A stretch of DNA of 34,297 nucleotides from STF1-184 sp050178795 (GCA_050178795.1 JBFXFT010000010.1:1-34297), one strand, 5' to 3'; shown: positions 1 to 7,835, numbered from the stretch's first letter. Notes: generated by a model from the sequence alone, not told the origin. Made by a program: numbers and translations.

Positions 1-1
1 A

Positions 2-91
2 GAGAAGATGATGTCGACGAAAGTAAACGAAAGTTTACTAGGTAGAGTACAAGGACAATATTTAAAATTACCTATTAATATTATGGAATAG
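2..91 (+). CDS. C-terminal end of an unidentified protein (partial)
   Basis: An open frame enters from the left edge and stops at TAG 89-91, giving about 29 residues that end in KLPINIME. A strong intrinsic terminator follows at once, which supports this being a real gene end. The fragment is too short for me to assign a family. Its strand and its position before a terminator show that the upstream chromosomal gene reads rightward and is not co-transcribed with the gene at 240. Confidence 0.5.
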   Translation, partial: EKMMSTKVNESLLGRVQGQYLKLPINIME

Positions 92-92
92 A

Positions 93-122
93 AAGCAAGA
101 GCTAACCCCTCTTGCTTTTTTG
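93..122 (+). terminator. Intrinsic terminator after the partial gene
   Basis: AAGCAAGAG (93-101) pairs with CTCTTGCTT (109-117), followed by a run of T. Confidence 0.85.
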
Positions 123-177
123 TCGCTCTTTTACGCTGTTTCTAGTGGACTTTATTATATTTTACTCATTTTGCATA

Positions 178-206
178 TTGACAAGTTGTTGCAAAACCCT
201 TATAAT
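178..206 (+). promoter_or_regulatory. Consensus sigma-A promoter for the gene at 240
   Basis: TTGACA at 178-183, a 17-bp spacer, then TATAAT at 201-206. Both hexamers are perfect consensus. The gene starts 33 bp downstream with a GGAGG ribosome site. Confidence 0.85.
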
Positions 207-239
207 TATTATGAAATGAAGTTTTGGAGGTAGAGAATT

Positions 240-749
240 ATGTTTTTAGGATATCTTCTATTAGCAATTATAGGACTAATTTTGGGTGCAAGTCTTTTGT
301 ATGGAATTAAACTTTTGCTTGCCAAAATTAAAGCGTGGCTTGACAAACAAAAAAGTAAACCAAGATTAAACAGAAGAGCTTTAAAAGAAAAGATTTTTGG
401 CGACATTAAAGAACAAATTAGTGACCTTAAAACTCAAATTAAATACGAAAAGAGCGGCGAAAAGAAATTTAACATGCAAAAACAACTAGATAAGTTACAA
501 GCAGATTATTTAGTAAAGAAAGCTGATTATAAAAGAGCACTAAAAGGCAAGCCCCCTATTGAAAGAACAGAAAACAAAGATGTTAATGGTTCAAAACAAG
601 CAAGAGAAACGGCAGCAGAAAACAACACTACACCACAAACAGCAAAAGTTGAAGAGGTTGTTGCAGATGCTCCAAAAACAAAGGGCGCACGACAAGCAGG
701 TAATACAGGACCAATCAATACAAACGGACCAGACTTATCAGTCGCATAA
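240..749 (+). CDS. Membrane-anchored coiled-coil protein of unknown function
   Basis: 169 residues. Residues 2-28 form one hydrophobic segment (FLGYLLLAIIGLILGASLLYG) followed by a Lys/Arg-rich stretch, so the bulk probably faces the cytoplasm. Residues about 45-100 are charged and helical with coiled-coil character. The last 65 residues are Ala/Thr/Asn/Lys-rich and look disordered. TTGGAGG lies 10-12 bp before the ATG. It is a single-gene transcript: perfect promoter at 178-206 and strong terminator at 762-789. I do not recognise a family. Such short anchored coiled-coil proteins can be envelope or division scaffolds, but nothing here proves that. Confidence 0.75.
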   Translation: MFLGYLLLAIIGLILGASLLYGIKLLLAKIKAWLDKQKSKPRLNRRALKEKIFGDIKEQISDLKTQIKYEKSGEKKFNMQKQLDKLQADYLVKKADYKRALKGKPPIERTENKDVNGSKQARETAAENNTTPQTAKVEEVVADAPKTKGARQAGNTGPINTNGPDLSVA

Positions 750-761
750 TTAAAAAACTTA

Positions 762-789
762 AACAGTGGTTCAACCACTGTTTTTTTTG
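762..789 (+). terminator. Intrinsic terminator of the gene at 240
   Basis: AACAGTGG and CCACTGTT pair around a short TTCAA loop, followed by eight T. Confidence 0.9.
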
Positions 790-860
790 TATTTAAGCTC
801 AATTTATTTGTCTTTTTGTAAAATTTGTGCTAAAATATTAAAGTTTTTTAAAAATGGGTA

Positions 861-889
861 TTGACAAATAGTGTACCCTATATTATAAT
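861..889 (+). promoter_or_regulatory. Perfect consensus promoter with no ORF behind it
   Basis: TTGACA 861-866, 17-bp spacer, TATAAT 884-889. The next strong signal downstream is a terminator about 50 bp later, not a start codon, so it appears to drive a short RNA. Confidence 0.75.
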
Positions 890-895
890 GTAAAT

Positions 896-967
896 GTATT
901 AAAACTTTTTTCCATTTTGTTTTAATTATACTAGATAAAACCACACCCATTTGGGGTGTGGTTTTTT
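896..967 (+). ncRNA. Candidate ~70-nt small RNA
   Basis: A transcript starting about 7 bp after the perfect -10 at 884-889 would run about 70 nt into a strong terminator: ACCACACCC at 940-948 pairs with GGGTGTGGT at 954-962, then T-rich sequence. Inside it, ATTAAAAC (898-905) pairs with GTTTTAAT (919-926), so two hairpins are predicted. No ORF of useful length is present. It could instead be an attenuated leader for the gene at 1061, but that gene has its own promoter at 1001-1029, which favours an independent RNA. The family is unknown. Confidence 0.5.
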
Positions 968-1000
968 ATTTTTTAATAAGTGCGTTTTACATTCTAATTA

Positions 1001-1029
1001 TTGACATTGAAACACATTAATGATAATAT
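1001..1029 (+). promoter_or_regulatory. Promoter of the gene pair 1061 / 1945
   Basis: TTGACA 1001-1006, 17-bp spacer, TAATAT 1024-1029. The TTG of the -35 box can be misread as a start codon; the ATG at 1061 is the better start. Confidence 0.7.
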
Positions 1030-1060
1030 AATATTATTAATATTTAGGAGAATAGAGGGT

Positions 1061-1897
1061 ATGAAAATATTGGTTCGTTTAATAATTGCCGCTTTGATAC
1101 TTGCAGCAGCAGGTCTTGGTGTTTATTATTTATTTAATATGCCAAATTCTGCGGTAGAAACTTATAACGATATAAATGCAATAGAGTCTGAAACTTACTA
1201 TACCGACTTTGATAGTCAAGTGACGGCAATACAAACAAATTATAGCGATGAGGCAGCAACTACAAACTATTATGAGTTAGTTGGTCAAGCACTAGATAAT
1301 AACTTTTACTACTATAAATCGCTACTACTATACATTGAAAACGCTACAACAGCGGCGCAAGACGCTTTAGAGGCAGAAATGAATAGTTACGCAGCAAGCA
1401 TAGAAGTTACTTACCAATTGGTTACCTATTTCAATAATCACTATGCGCAAATCAGCGACCCAAATGAAGTTGCTGGTATGTACAATAACTTTTTAACGGC
1501 TTACGTTGCACAAACAAACCAATATATTGCTATGGTTGAGGCTTTAAAAAACTATGTTATAACGTATGCTTTTGATGAGATTATTCCACAAACCCTTAAT
1601 TATACCTTACTACAAGTACAATTTGAGTATGCAAAGTTTCTTGATGCTCCAACAGGCTCCTCAGTCTTAATAGAAGAACTAACAGCAATACTTAACGCTT
1701 ATAGTAATTTTGAAAATACTCCAGCCGACCAAACTACGCTTGCTTTAAGCTTTGTAAACGCTTTTAATAACTTAACAGATAAAGAAGCATATTTTTCAAG
1801 CCTAAATAAGCAAGAGTACATACAAAACTTTTTGGAACTAGAACAACAAACTTATGCAACAATAATTCGCAATTATTTAATAGGCTTTGTAGCGTAA
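1061..1897 (+). CDS. Membrane-anchored extracytoplasmic helical protein, unknown
   Basis: 278 residues. The ATG at 1061 is chosen because AGGAG lies 10 bp upstream and the promoter is just before it; the longer frame from 1001 begins inside the -35 box. Residues about 4-28 form a signal anchor (LIIAALILAAAGLGVYYLF) without a lipobox, so the rest is probably outside the membrane. The remainder is rich in Tyr, Asn, Gln and Ala, predicted helical, with no catalytic motif I can see. The next gene, 47 bp downstream without a terminator between, encodes a lipoprotein of similar composition. The two are probably co-transcribed and act together at the cell surface. I do not recognise the family. Confidence 0.7.
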   Translation: MKILVRLIIAALILAAAGLGVYYLFNMPNSAVETYNDINAIESETYYTDFDSQVTAIQTNYSDEAATTNYYELVGQALDNNFYYYKSLLLYIENATTAAQDALEAEMNSYAASIEVTYQLVTYFNNHYAQISDPNEVAGMYNNFLTAYVAQTNQYIAMVEALKNYVITYAFDEIIPQTLNYTLLQVQFEYAKFLDAPTGSSVLIEELTAILNAYSNFENTPADQTTLALSFVNAFNNLTDKEAYFSSLNKQEYIQNFLELEQQTYATIIRNYLIGFVA

Positions 1898-1944
1898 GTC
1901 AAATAATTTTTAATTAATAAAATTTTAATTAAATGGAGAGAAAT

Positions 1945-3012
1945 ATGAAAAAAATAAAAATAGTCAGTGTTTTACTTGTTTTAGCATTAGCGACATCATT
2001 ATTTAGCGCCTGCAGTTTGGGCGCAATGAGCGCTACTGCCAGTTCGGTTTATCAAAAATATAGTGACATAGTTGAAAAATACTACAACGAGACCGATGCG
2101 GTAAACAGTTTCTTTAACGCTAATGGAAAGTTTTACGTAACTTATGAGACTGGAAACTTAACTCAAGAAATGGCAAAAACAAGCTCTATGTTTAATTTGC
2201 TTTCAAATGAGTACCCTCAAATGCTTTACTCTTCAATGGCGTTCTTTTATGAATATAAAGAAAGTTTAAATTTAACTTCCAATACATTTAGTAAGGCTGG
2301 AGTTGGTGCAATGTATGAGGCGCTTTTAAGTCTAGATTCAAAATTAGAGAATTTTGAGGTTCGCAAATTGGCGCTTGAAAACATAACAATAATTGATGAT
2401 GATCCAAGTGTAGACGGCTTTGATTATGAATTAAACATTAGAAATATTTATAATGCTTTTATCGCTGCTTATGACGAGGTAATAAGAGCGGCACTTGATT
2501 TAAACTACGCTTTTGCACAAGATTACATTGCAAACATAGCAGTTATGGAAGATTACGAAACCCTTACAGAGATACCTACAGATGAAGTAAAGAGAATATC
2601 ATATACGGCAGAAGTTTATACCGTGGAAGCAGCATATAACTACTACATTGACTATTTGGGCGGCTTCAAAATTGAAAATTGTATAGTAATAAGAGACGAC
2701 CAAACCTTGTATGATAACCTAGTAACATTAAGCGATAATATTGACAATGTACCGCTTGTAAATTGGAGAGCAGCAAACACTAACTTAACAGCAATAGATT
2801 ACTATAAGGTTACACTTCAAAGAGAAGAATATTTAGTTACAGAAAGAAATTTCTATTTGTCAGCAATTTCTGAATATAACAAGCTAAAAGACAATACAGA
2901 TAGCGAAAGCCTTGCTCTATTAGACGGCTATGAAAGCACTGTTACACTTGTCAATGAAGACTACAATCTTTACATCGCTTTAGTAAACAATTTACTTAAT
3001 TTTGTACTTTAG
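1945..3012 (+). CDS. Lipoprotein of unknown function
   Basis: 355 residues from the ATG at 1945. The ATG at 1933 is rejected because it lies too close to the GGAGAG ribosome site, which fits 1945 well. The N-terminus is a lipoprotein signal (MKKIKIVSVLLVLALATSLF) ending in a lipobox FSAC, with Cys at residue 22. The mature part is acidic and helical, rich in Tyr, Asn, Leu and Glu, with no recognised domain. It resembles the upstream anchored protein in composition and probable topology. The two genes probably form a two-gene operon closed by the terminator at 3040. Confidence 0.72.
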   Translation: MKKIKIVSVLLVLALATSLFSACSLGAMSATASSVYQKYSDIVEKYYNETDAVNSFFNANGKFYVTYETGNLTQEMAKTSSMFNLLSNEYPQMLYSSMAFFYEYKESLNLTSNTFSKAGVGAMYEALLSLDSKLENFEVRKLALENITIIDDDPSVDGFDYELNIRNIYNAFIAAYDEVIRAALDLNYAFAQDYIANIAVMEDYETLTEIPTDEVKRISYTAEVYTVEAAYNYYIDYLGGFKIENCIVIRDDQTLYDNLVTLSDNIDNVPLVNWRAANTNLTAIDYYKVTLQREEYLVTERNFYLSAISEYNKLKDNTDSESLALLDGYESTVTLVNEDYNLYIALVNNLLNFVL

Positions 3013-3039
3013 TTAAATGTTTGTAATAATTTAAAAATG

Positions 3040-3067
3040 AAAGCACTTTATATCAAAAGTGCTTTTT
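3040..3067 (+). terminator. Intrinsic terminator of the 1061-3012 operon
   Basis: AAAGCACTTT (3040-3049) pairs with AAAGTGCTTT (3056-3065), followed by T. Confidence 0.9.
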
Positions 3068-3117
3068 TAAATTTTATTTTTATGTTAAAATATTGGCATA
3101 TTTAAAGGAGTTTATTT

Positions 3118-4773
3118 ATGGACTACAAGAAATTGGCTAATTTATTATTTCCTATGGAATTAAAAACAGCCGAATATTATGAAAATTTATACCCCAAAAG
3201 GGACTTGCCAAAAGGCGCAATAGTTACGCGTTTTGCACCAAGCCCAACTGGGTTTTTACATTTTGGTGGTGTGTCTACTAGTTTTGTTGCAAATAGAATT
3301 GCAAAACAAAGCGGTGGAAAATATATTTTAAGAATTGAAGACACAGACCAACAAAGACTTGTTGAGGGTGGTATTGAATACATAATAAAGGGCTTACAAG
3401 ACTTTGACATAGTTTTTGACGAAATGGTAGGCAAAGGTAGTTATGGTCCTTATGTTCAAAGCGAAAGAAAGCCAATATATATGGCTTTTGCTAAAAAACT
3501 TGTTGAAGAGGGCAAGGCATACCCTTGTTTTTGCAGTGCTGAAAAATTGGCAAGCGATAGGGAACAACAAGAAAGAAATAAAGAACTTTTAGGTTACTAT
3601 GGCGCTTACGCACATTGCCGTAACTTAACTTATGACGAAATAGAAGCAAATGTAAAAGCGGGCAAACCTTATGCAATTAGGCTAAAAGTAGATAGTAGCC
3701 CAAACAATAAAATTTTAGTGCATGACGCAGTTAGGGGAGACTTGAGGCTTAGCGATAACTACAACGATGTAGTAGTTTTAAAGAGCGACTTTTTACCTCC
3801 TTATAACTTCGCTCACGCAGTAGACGACCATTTAATGAGAATGACCTTAGTAATTAGGGGAGACGAGTATTTGCCTAGCATTGCAGAACATTTACAAATT
3901 TTTGACGCTCTTGGCTTTGAACGTTTGCCTTATGCACATATTGCACCAATTCAAAAGATTGACGAAAATGGCAATAAGCGCAAAATTAGTAAGCGAAAAG
4001 ACCCAGAGGCTGCAATTAGTTTTTACGCGGAAGAAGGTTATCCAGCAGAGAGCGTGAAGGAATATATTTTAACTGTTGCAAACTCCAACTTTGAACTTTG
4101 GAGAGCACAAAATCCAGTTGCTAAAGTTACAGACTTTAAGGTTAGTTTTGACAAAATGAGCGTAAGTGGTGCACTATTTGACTTTGCAAAACTTAACGAC
4201 GTAAGTAAAACAGTAATAAGCAAAATGAAAGCGCAAGACATATACAAATCACTTTTAACTTGGGCAGAGGAATACGATGTAAAATTTGCTAATTTGTTAG
4301 AGGAATATAAAGATTACAGCGTTCAAATGTTAAACATAGAGCGCGAACAAAAAAAGCCTCGCAAAGACATAGCAAAATGGAATGATGTAAAGACCATAAA
4401 TAGTTATTTTTACGATGAGCTGTTTATGCCAAAAACAAAAGAAGATTACGAGTTTGATTACAATAATTTTGACTATGAAACAGTAAAAACCGTACTAAAT
4501 GAGTATTTAAAAACCTATTATGTAAAGGACGACAAGTCAACTTGGTTTGATAAAATAAAGGCAATCGCACCAAAAGTAAACTATGCTGACGATATGAAAG
4601 CCTATAAAGAAAACCCAGAAAACTATAAAGGACATTATGGCGACATTGCAACAATAATTCGTGTAGCACTAACTACAAAAACTCAAACCCCAGACCTATA
4701 CGAAATTTGTAGGTTATTAAACAAAACTCGCATGCAAGTTCGCGTAAAATTAGCACTAGAGATTTTAAAATAA
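3118..4773 (+). CDS. gltX: Glutamyl-tRNA synthetase
   Basis: 551 residues. Class I synthetase that charges tRNA-Glu (and, where GatCAB is used, tRNA-Gln) with glutamate in the cytoplasm. The HIGH-type signature is in PSPTGFLHFG at residues 41-50, the RIEDTD substrate-pocket motif follows, and the KMSKS-type loop KISKR lies near 288-292. The C-terminal third is the helical anticodon-binding region. The protein is longer than the usual 470-500 residues: about 33 residues precede the normal VTRFAPSPTG start of the Rossmann fold. AAAGGAG before the ATG at 3118 supports this start. The gene stands alone, with terminators on both sides. The family call is firm; whether it is discriminating or non-discriminating cannot be read from sequence by eye. 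Confidence 0.96.
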   Translation: MDYKKLANLLFPMELKTAEYYENLYPKRDLPKGAIVTRFAPSPTGFLHFGGVSTSFVANRIAKQSGGKYILRIEDTDQQRLVEGGIEYIIKGLQDFDIVFDEMVGKGSYGPYVQSERKPIYMAFAKKLVEEGKAYPCFCSAEKLASDREQQERNKELLGYYGAYAHCRNLTYDEIEANVKAGKPYAIRLKVDSSPNNKILVHDAVRGDLRLSDNYNDVVVLKSDFLPPYNFAHAVDDHLMRMTLVIRGDEYLPSIAEHLQIFDALGFERLPYAHIAPIQKIDENGNKRKISKRKDPEAAISFYAEEGYPAESVKEYILTVANSNFELWRAQNPVAKVTDFKVSFDKMSVSGALFDFAKLNDVSKTVISKMKAQDIYKSLLTWAEEYDVKFANLLEEYKDYSVQMLNIEREQKKPRKDIAKWNDVKTINSYFYDELFMPKTKEDYEFDYNNFDYETVKTVLNEYLKTYYVKDDKSTWFDKIKAIAPKVNYADDMKAYKENPENYKGHYGDIATIIRVALTTKTQTPDLYEICRLLNKTRMQVRVKLALEILK

Positions 4774-4779
4774 ACTACT

Positions 4780-4805
4780 AAAAGCAGTTTTGATACTGCT
4801 TTTAT
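4780..4805 (+). terminator. Intrinsic terminator after gltX
   Basis: AAAAGCAGT (4780-4788) pairs with ACTGCTTTT (4795-4803). Confidence 0.8.
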
Positions 4806-4837
4806 AATGACGAATAAATAAAGGTAAAATATATAAA

Positions 4838-6403
4838 ATGAGTTTAATAACAATAGAAAATTTAAGTCACAGTTTTGGCGACAAGGTCATCTTTAACAAT
4901 GCTAACCTTGTGCTTTTTAATAAAGAAAAAATGGGCTTAGTTGGACTAAACGGAACAGGCAAAAGTACGCTAATTAAAATGATAATTGGCGAACTTATTT
5001 ATGACAAAGGTTCAATAACGATCCACCCAAAGGCAAAACTTGGGTTTTTAGACCAACACGCCGAAATTAAAAGCAGTAAAACAATTATGAACTACTTGCG
5101 TGAGGCGTATTCTAAACTATATGAAATTGATGAAAAATTTAAAAAAGTCAACGAAAAACTTGCAACAGTAACCGATGAAAATGAAATGATGGAATTGTTG
5201 GAAGAGAGCAGCAACTATTTTGAATATTTGGACGCGAGTGGCTTTTATAACACCGATTCGGAAATTGAAAAAGTAGCCAGCGGACTTGGCATAACTGCGT
5301 TTGGACTAGATACTCCAGTTAAGCATTTAAGTGGCGGTCAAAGGGCAAAGGTTATGCTTGCAAAACTGCTTTTAGATACACCAGACATTTTGGTTTTAGA
5401 CGAGCCAACAAACTTTTTAGACGTGGCACATATTGATTGGTTAACAAAGTACCTAAACGCCTTTGAGGGTGCCGCAATAATAGTTAGTCACGACACTAAG
5501 TTTTTGGACTCAGTTACCACTTGTATAGCAGATATTGAAAATAACAAAATTACTCGCTATAACTTAAAGTTTGATAAGTTTTTAGAGGAAAAAGGCTTAA
5601 GGGCAGACCAATATAGGGCAGAGTATGAAAAACAACAAAAATACATTGCAAAACTAGAGGACTTTATAGCGAGAAATATTGCGCGTGCTTCCACTTCTAA
5701 TATGGCAAAAAGTAGGCGCAAGACGCTAGAAAAATTAGATGTTTTAGATAAGCCCACAACACATCAAAAACCGTTTTTTAAGTTTACTTATAGACCCATT
5801 GGCAGCAAAATTTTACTAGAAGTTGAGGACCTTGAAATTGGTTATTCCAAAAGTTTGCTTCCGCCAATAAATATAACTATTGAAAAGGGCGAAAAACTTG
5901 CAATACAGGGCTTTAATGGTATCGGTAAGACGACATTTTTAAAAACTCTAAGTGGAATTATACCAGCAATAAAAGGCACGTTTAAATTTGCTACAGCGGT
6001 TAAAATTGAATATTTTGAACAAGATAACACTTTTCATAATGACGAGCAAACACCTCTTGAATTTATGCGCGGAGAGTTTCCTCTTATGACCGATGGCGAA
6101 ATTAGAACGGCGCTGGCAAAGTGTGGGTTAAAGCAAAAACATATTGTAACTCAATTAAAGCGTTTAAGCGGTGGGGAACAAGCCAAAACCACGCTTTGTA
6201 AACTGTGTTTAAAGCCTGCAAATGTGCTAATTTTGGACGAGCCAACCAATCACCTAGATATTGACGCGGTAGAAGCATTAAAGGCGGCAATAGCCGAGTA
6301 TGAGGGCAGCATTTTGTTCGTTAGCCATAGCAAAGATTTTGTTGCAGAAGTTGCCGATAAAGTGCTAAATATGGAAGAATTGCTTTCTAAAAAAACTATA
6401 TAA
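4838..6403 (+). CDS. ABC-F family ATPase (ribosome-associated)
   Basis: 521 residues with two ABC ATPase domains and no membrane segments, the mark of the ABC-F family, which acts at the ribosomal E site as a translation factor or, in some members, an antibiotic protection protein. Domain 1: Walker A GLNGTGKST (36-44), signature LSGGQ near 164, Walker B plus DEPTN near 188. A charged inter-domain linker covers roughly 240-310. Domain 2: Walker A GFNGIGKTT near 358, signature LSGGE near 443, DEPTNHLD near 467. Length and the short C-terminus suit housekeeping YbiT/EttA-like members more than resistance types, but I cannot assign a subfamily. The gene is monocistronic, flanked by terminators. 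Confidence 0.93.
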   Translation: MSLITIENLSHSFGDKVIFNNANLVLFNKEKMGLVGLNGTGKSTLIKMIIGELIYDKGSITIHPKAKLGFLDQHAEIKSSKTIMNYLREAYSKLYEIDEKFKKVNEKLATVTDENEMMELLEESSNYFEYLDASGFYNTDSEIEKVASGLGITAFGLDTPVKHLSGGQRAKVMLAKLLLDTPDILVLDEPTNFLDVAHIDWLTKYLNAFEGAAIIVSHDTKFLDSVTTCIADIENNKITRYNLKFDKFLEEKGLRADQYRAEYEKQQKYIAKLEDFIARNIARASTSNMAKSRRKTLEKLDVLDKPTTHQKPFFKFTYRPIGSKILLEVEDLEIGYSKSLLPPINITIEKGEKLAIQGFNGIGKTTFLKTLSGIIPAIKGTFKFATAVKIEYFEQDNTFHNDEQTPLEFMRGEFPLMTDGEIRTALAKCGLKQKHIVTQLKRLSGGEQAKTTLCKLCLKPANVLILDEPTNHLDIDAVEALKAAIAEYEGSILFVSHSKDFVAEVADKVLNMEELLSKKTI

Positions 6404-6408
6404 TAACA

Positions 6409-6438
6409 AAAACAAGCCTAAAAATGGGCTTGTTTTTT
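6409..6438 (+). terminator. Intrinsic terminator after the ABC-F gene
   Basis: AACAAGCC pairs with GGCTTGTT around an A-rich loop, followed by T. Confidence 0.9.
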
Positions 6439-6530
6439 AAATATATAATTTTATTTGTGCTATAATTCGTTTGTTTTAAGCGCATTTTATTAATTAAAGG
6501 GTTAAAAACTAAAAATTTTACAAAAATTTA

Positions 6531-6559
6531 TTGACAATAAACACTTTAAATGATAACAT
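6531..6559 (+). promoter_or_regulatory. Promoter of the tRNA-Ala / tRNA-Ile operon
   Basis: TTGACA 6531-6536, 17-bp spacer, TAACAT 6554-6559; tRNA-Ala begins 28 bp downstream. No separate promoter is visible before either tRNA-Ile copy, so both are probably read from here. Confidence 0.75.
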
Positions 6560-6587
6560 AAAACAGCAATTAAAAGGTGGCAAAAAT

Positions 6588-6664
6588 GGGGGTATAGCTC
6601 AGCTGGCTAGAGCACCTGCCTTGCAAGCAGGGGGTCAGCGGTTCGAATCCGCTTATCTCCACCA
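6588..6664 (+). tRNA. tRNA-Ala(TGC)
   Basis: The cloverleaf is complete. The acceptor GGGGGTA pairs with TATCTCC with two G-U pairs. The anticodon stem is CCTGC/GCAGG with loop CTTGCAA and anticodon TGC at 6622-6624. The T arm carries GGTTCGAATCC, and CCA is encoded at 6662-6664. Confidence 0.97.
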
Positions 6665-6705
6665 ATACTTTTTAAAAAGAGTAGCCACCAATTAATTGTC
6701 AATAT

Positions 6706-6744
6706 AGAGATGTAGCTCAGCTGGTTAGAGCACCACCCTGATAA
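6706..6744 (+). pseudogene. Duplicated 5' half of tRNA-Ile
   Basis: These bases repeat exactly the first 39 nt of the intact tRNA-Ile at 6807; with the preceding T, 40 bp at 6705-6744 equal 6806-6845. The match stops precisely after the anticodon loop CTGATAA, and unrelated sequence follows for about 60 bp before the intact gene. It cannot fold as a tRNA. The break is at the same place where the 3' remnant at 34104 begins, so it probably marks a recombination junction of a tyrosine integrase. Confidence 0.85.
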
Positions 6745-6806
6745 AACGGTCAGGAGGCAAAACTGCATCCTATACGACAGTTGAAAAAGTCGCAAAAACA
6801 AGCCTT

Positions 6807-6883
6807 AGAGATGTAGCTCAGCTGGTTAGAGCACCACCCTGATAAGGTGGGGGTCGATGGTTCGAGTCCATTCATCTCTACCA
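6807..6883 (+). tRNA. tRNA-Ile(GAT)
   Basis: Complete cloverleaf: acceptor AGAGATG pairs perfectly with CATCTCT, anticodon stem CCACC/GGTGG, loop CTGATAA with anticodon GAT at 6841-6843, T arm with GGTTCGAGTCC, CCA encoded at 6881-6883. This is the only intact tRNA-Ile here. It lies at the left border of the mobile DNA, and its 3' end overlaps the serine-element core CTACCACT at 6878-6885. Confidence 0.97.
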
Positions 6884-6931
6884 CTCAAGCCCTTCGTCGA
6901 ACTTAGTCTTCACAGATCAGGCGTTTGGAAT

Positions 6932-6964
6932 AATAGTTAGTAGATGATACTAACTATTTTTTGT
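6932..6964 (+). terminator. Replacement terminator for tRNA-Ile inside the serine element
   Basis: AATAGTTAGTA (6932-6942) pairs perfectly over 11 bp with TACTAACTATT (6948-6958), followed by T. It stands 49 bp after the tRNA, whose own terminator has been displaced to 13930. Confidence 0.85.
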
Positions 6965-7084
6965 TTTTTATTATTATATTAATTTAGCAATTAAATTTAC
7001 CAACAATATTCGACGAATTTATAATATTATTGGGACTTTTTTTGTACTTTATAACACTATCTTTTTATAAGGGTATTATTTTAA

Positions 7085-7114
7085 TTGGAAAATTTTGTAA
7101 AATGATATTATAAT
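7085..7114 (+). promoter_or_regulatory. Likely promoter of the lipoprotein-subtilase operon
   Basis: TTGGAA 7085-7090, 18-bp spacer, TATAAT 7109-7114. Apart from the terminator at 6932 and this promoter, the stretch 6886-7159 is AT-rich and non-coding; it also holds TTCGTCGAA (6893-6901) and its inverse TTCGACGAA near 7009. Confidence 0.65.
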
Positions 7115-7159
7115 TTAGATAGAATAAATGGTGTAATAAAAAAATAGGGAGGTTAAATT

Positions 7160-7195
7160 ATGAAAATCAAAATTAACTTAAGGAGGCTAGAATGA
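7160..7195 (+). CDS. 11-residue leader peptide ORF
   Basis: MKIKINLRRLE, with its own ribosome site AGGGAGG seven bases before the ATG. Its TGA stop overlaps the ATG of the next gene (ATGA at 7192-7195), and the Arg-Arg codons AGG AGG double as the Shine-Dalgarno site of that gene. This arrangement couples translation of the lipoprotein to passage of ribosomes through the leader. It is too short for family recognition, and coincidence remains possible. Confidence 0.4.
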   Translation: MKIKINLRRLE

Positions 7196-7824
7196 TAAAG
7201 AAGATTATTGTGGGAGTTTTATGTGTTATTATAGCTTTTCCACTTTTGGGGTGTGATTTGTTAAAGGGGCCAACTCTTTATAGTATAAATGTAAAAATTT
7301 TGCCAGAATTTCAACAATGGTTTGAGGGCGAGGAATTTACAACAGAAGACTTTGCATGGGATAATGTAAGAATGATTATATATCAAGAATGGGCTGATCG
7401 GATTGATGGTTCATTTGGTTTAGTATCATTATATTTAAATGATGCAAAAGAAGATAAGGCATTAGATGCTTTGGAACATCTTAAAACGCTCAACTTTGTT
7501 AAGAGTGCAGAAATAATAGAAGAGGAGTTTGTGTCACATAAGGTTGGGATTAATATAAAATCAGAATTCCAACAAGAATTTGACAATAAGGCATTTGTAA
7601 TGAGCGATTTTGAATGGACTAATGTGGAAAGCATTGAATATCCAAAACCTTGGGTCGGAGGTATAATTGACTCTGATTCAAATCCAATACCTTATGATAG
7701 TAGATATATTGAAGTATATTTTAAAAAATCTGGAAGAAATATGGTATTAGACGCAATTGAGCACTTCAAAACACTTGATTTTGTAGAGAGCGTAAATGTA
7801 TGCTATGCTACAAGTATTGATTAA
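7192..7824 (+). CDS. Lipoprotein with two subtilase-prodomain-like repeats
   Basis: 210 residues. The N-terminus is a lipoprotein signal ending in lipobox LLGC, with Cys at 21. The mature protein is two tandem repeats, about 30-115 and 117-205. Each has the pattern: strand, EFQQ.F, .F..(E/S)DF.W.NV, a strand, then LDA(L/I)EH(L/F)KTL(N/D)FV(K/E)S. The same order appears in the prodomain of the neighbouring subtilase (IIVLNEEE, APEDFPEI, then VIKAIKKLENRKEIVSAEP), so the repeats look related to I9-type propeptides. Such domains act as folding chaperones and tight inhibitors of subtilases. The gene is 11 bp upstream of the protease gene, in one operon. I infer a membrane-tethered inhibitor or chaperone; this is unproven, and other adhesive roles are possible. 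Confidence 0.7.
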   Translation: MIKKIIVGVLCVIIAFPLLGCDLLKGPTLYSINVKILPEFQQWFEGEEFTTEDFAWDNVRMIIYQEWADRIDGSFGLVSLYLNDAKEDKALDALEHLKTLNFVKSAEIIEEEFVSHKVGINIKSEFQQEFDNKAFVMSDFEWTNVESIEYPKPWVGGIIDSDSNPIPYDSRYIEVYFKKSGRNMVLDAIEHFKTLDFVESVNVCYATSID

Positions 7825-7835
7825 AAGGAGGAAAT

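Noticed and set aside
1001..1060. TTG start at 1001 for the membrane-anchored protein
   Set aside because: The TTG is part of the -35 box TTGACA of the gene's own promoter; the ATG at 1061 has a ribosome site.
6607..6801. Minus-strand ORF containing RIRTADPLLARQ
   Set aside because: This is the well-known false protein read antisense through a tRNA gene; it covers tRNA-Ala and the tRNA-Ile fragment.
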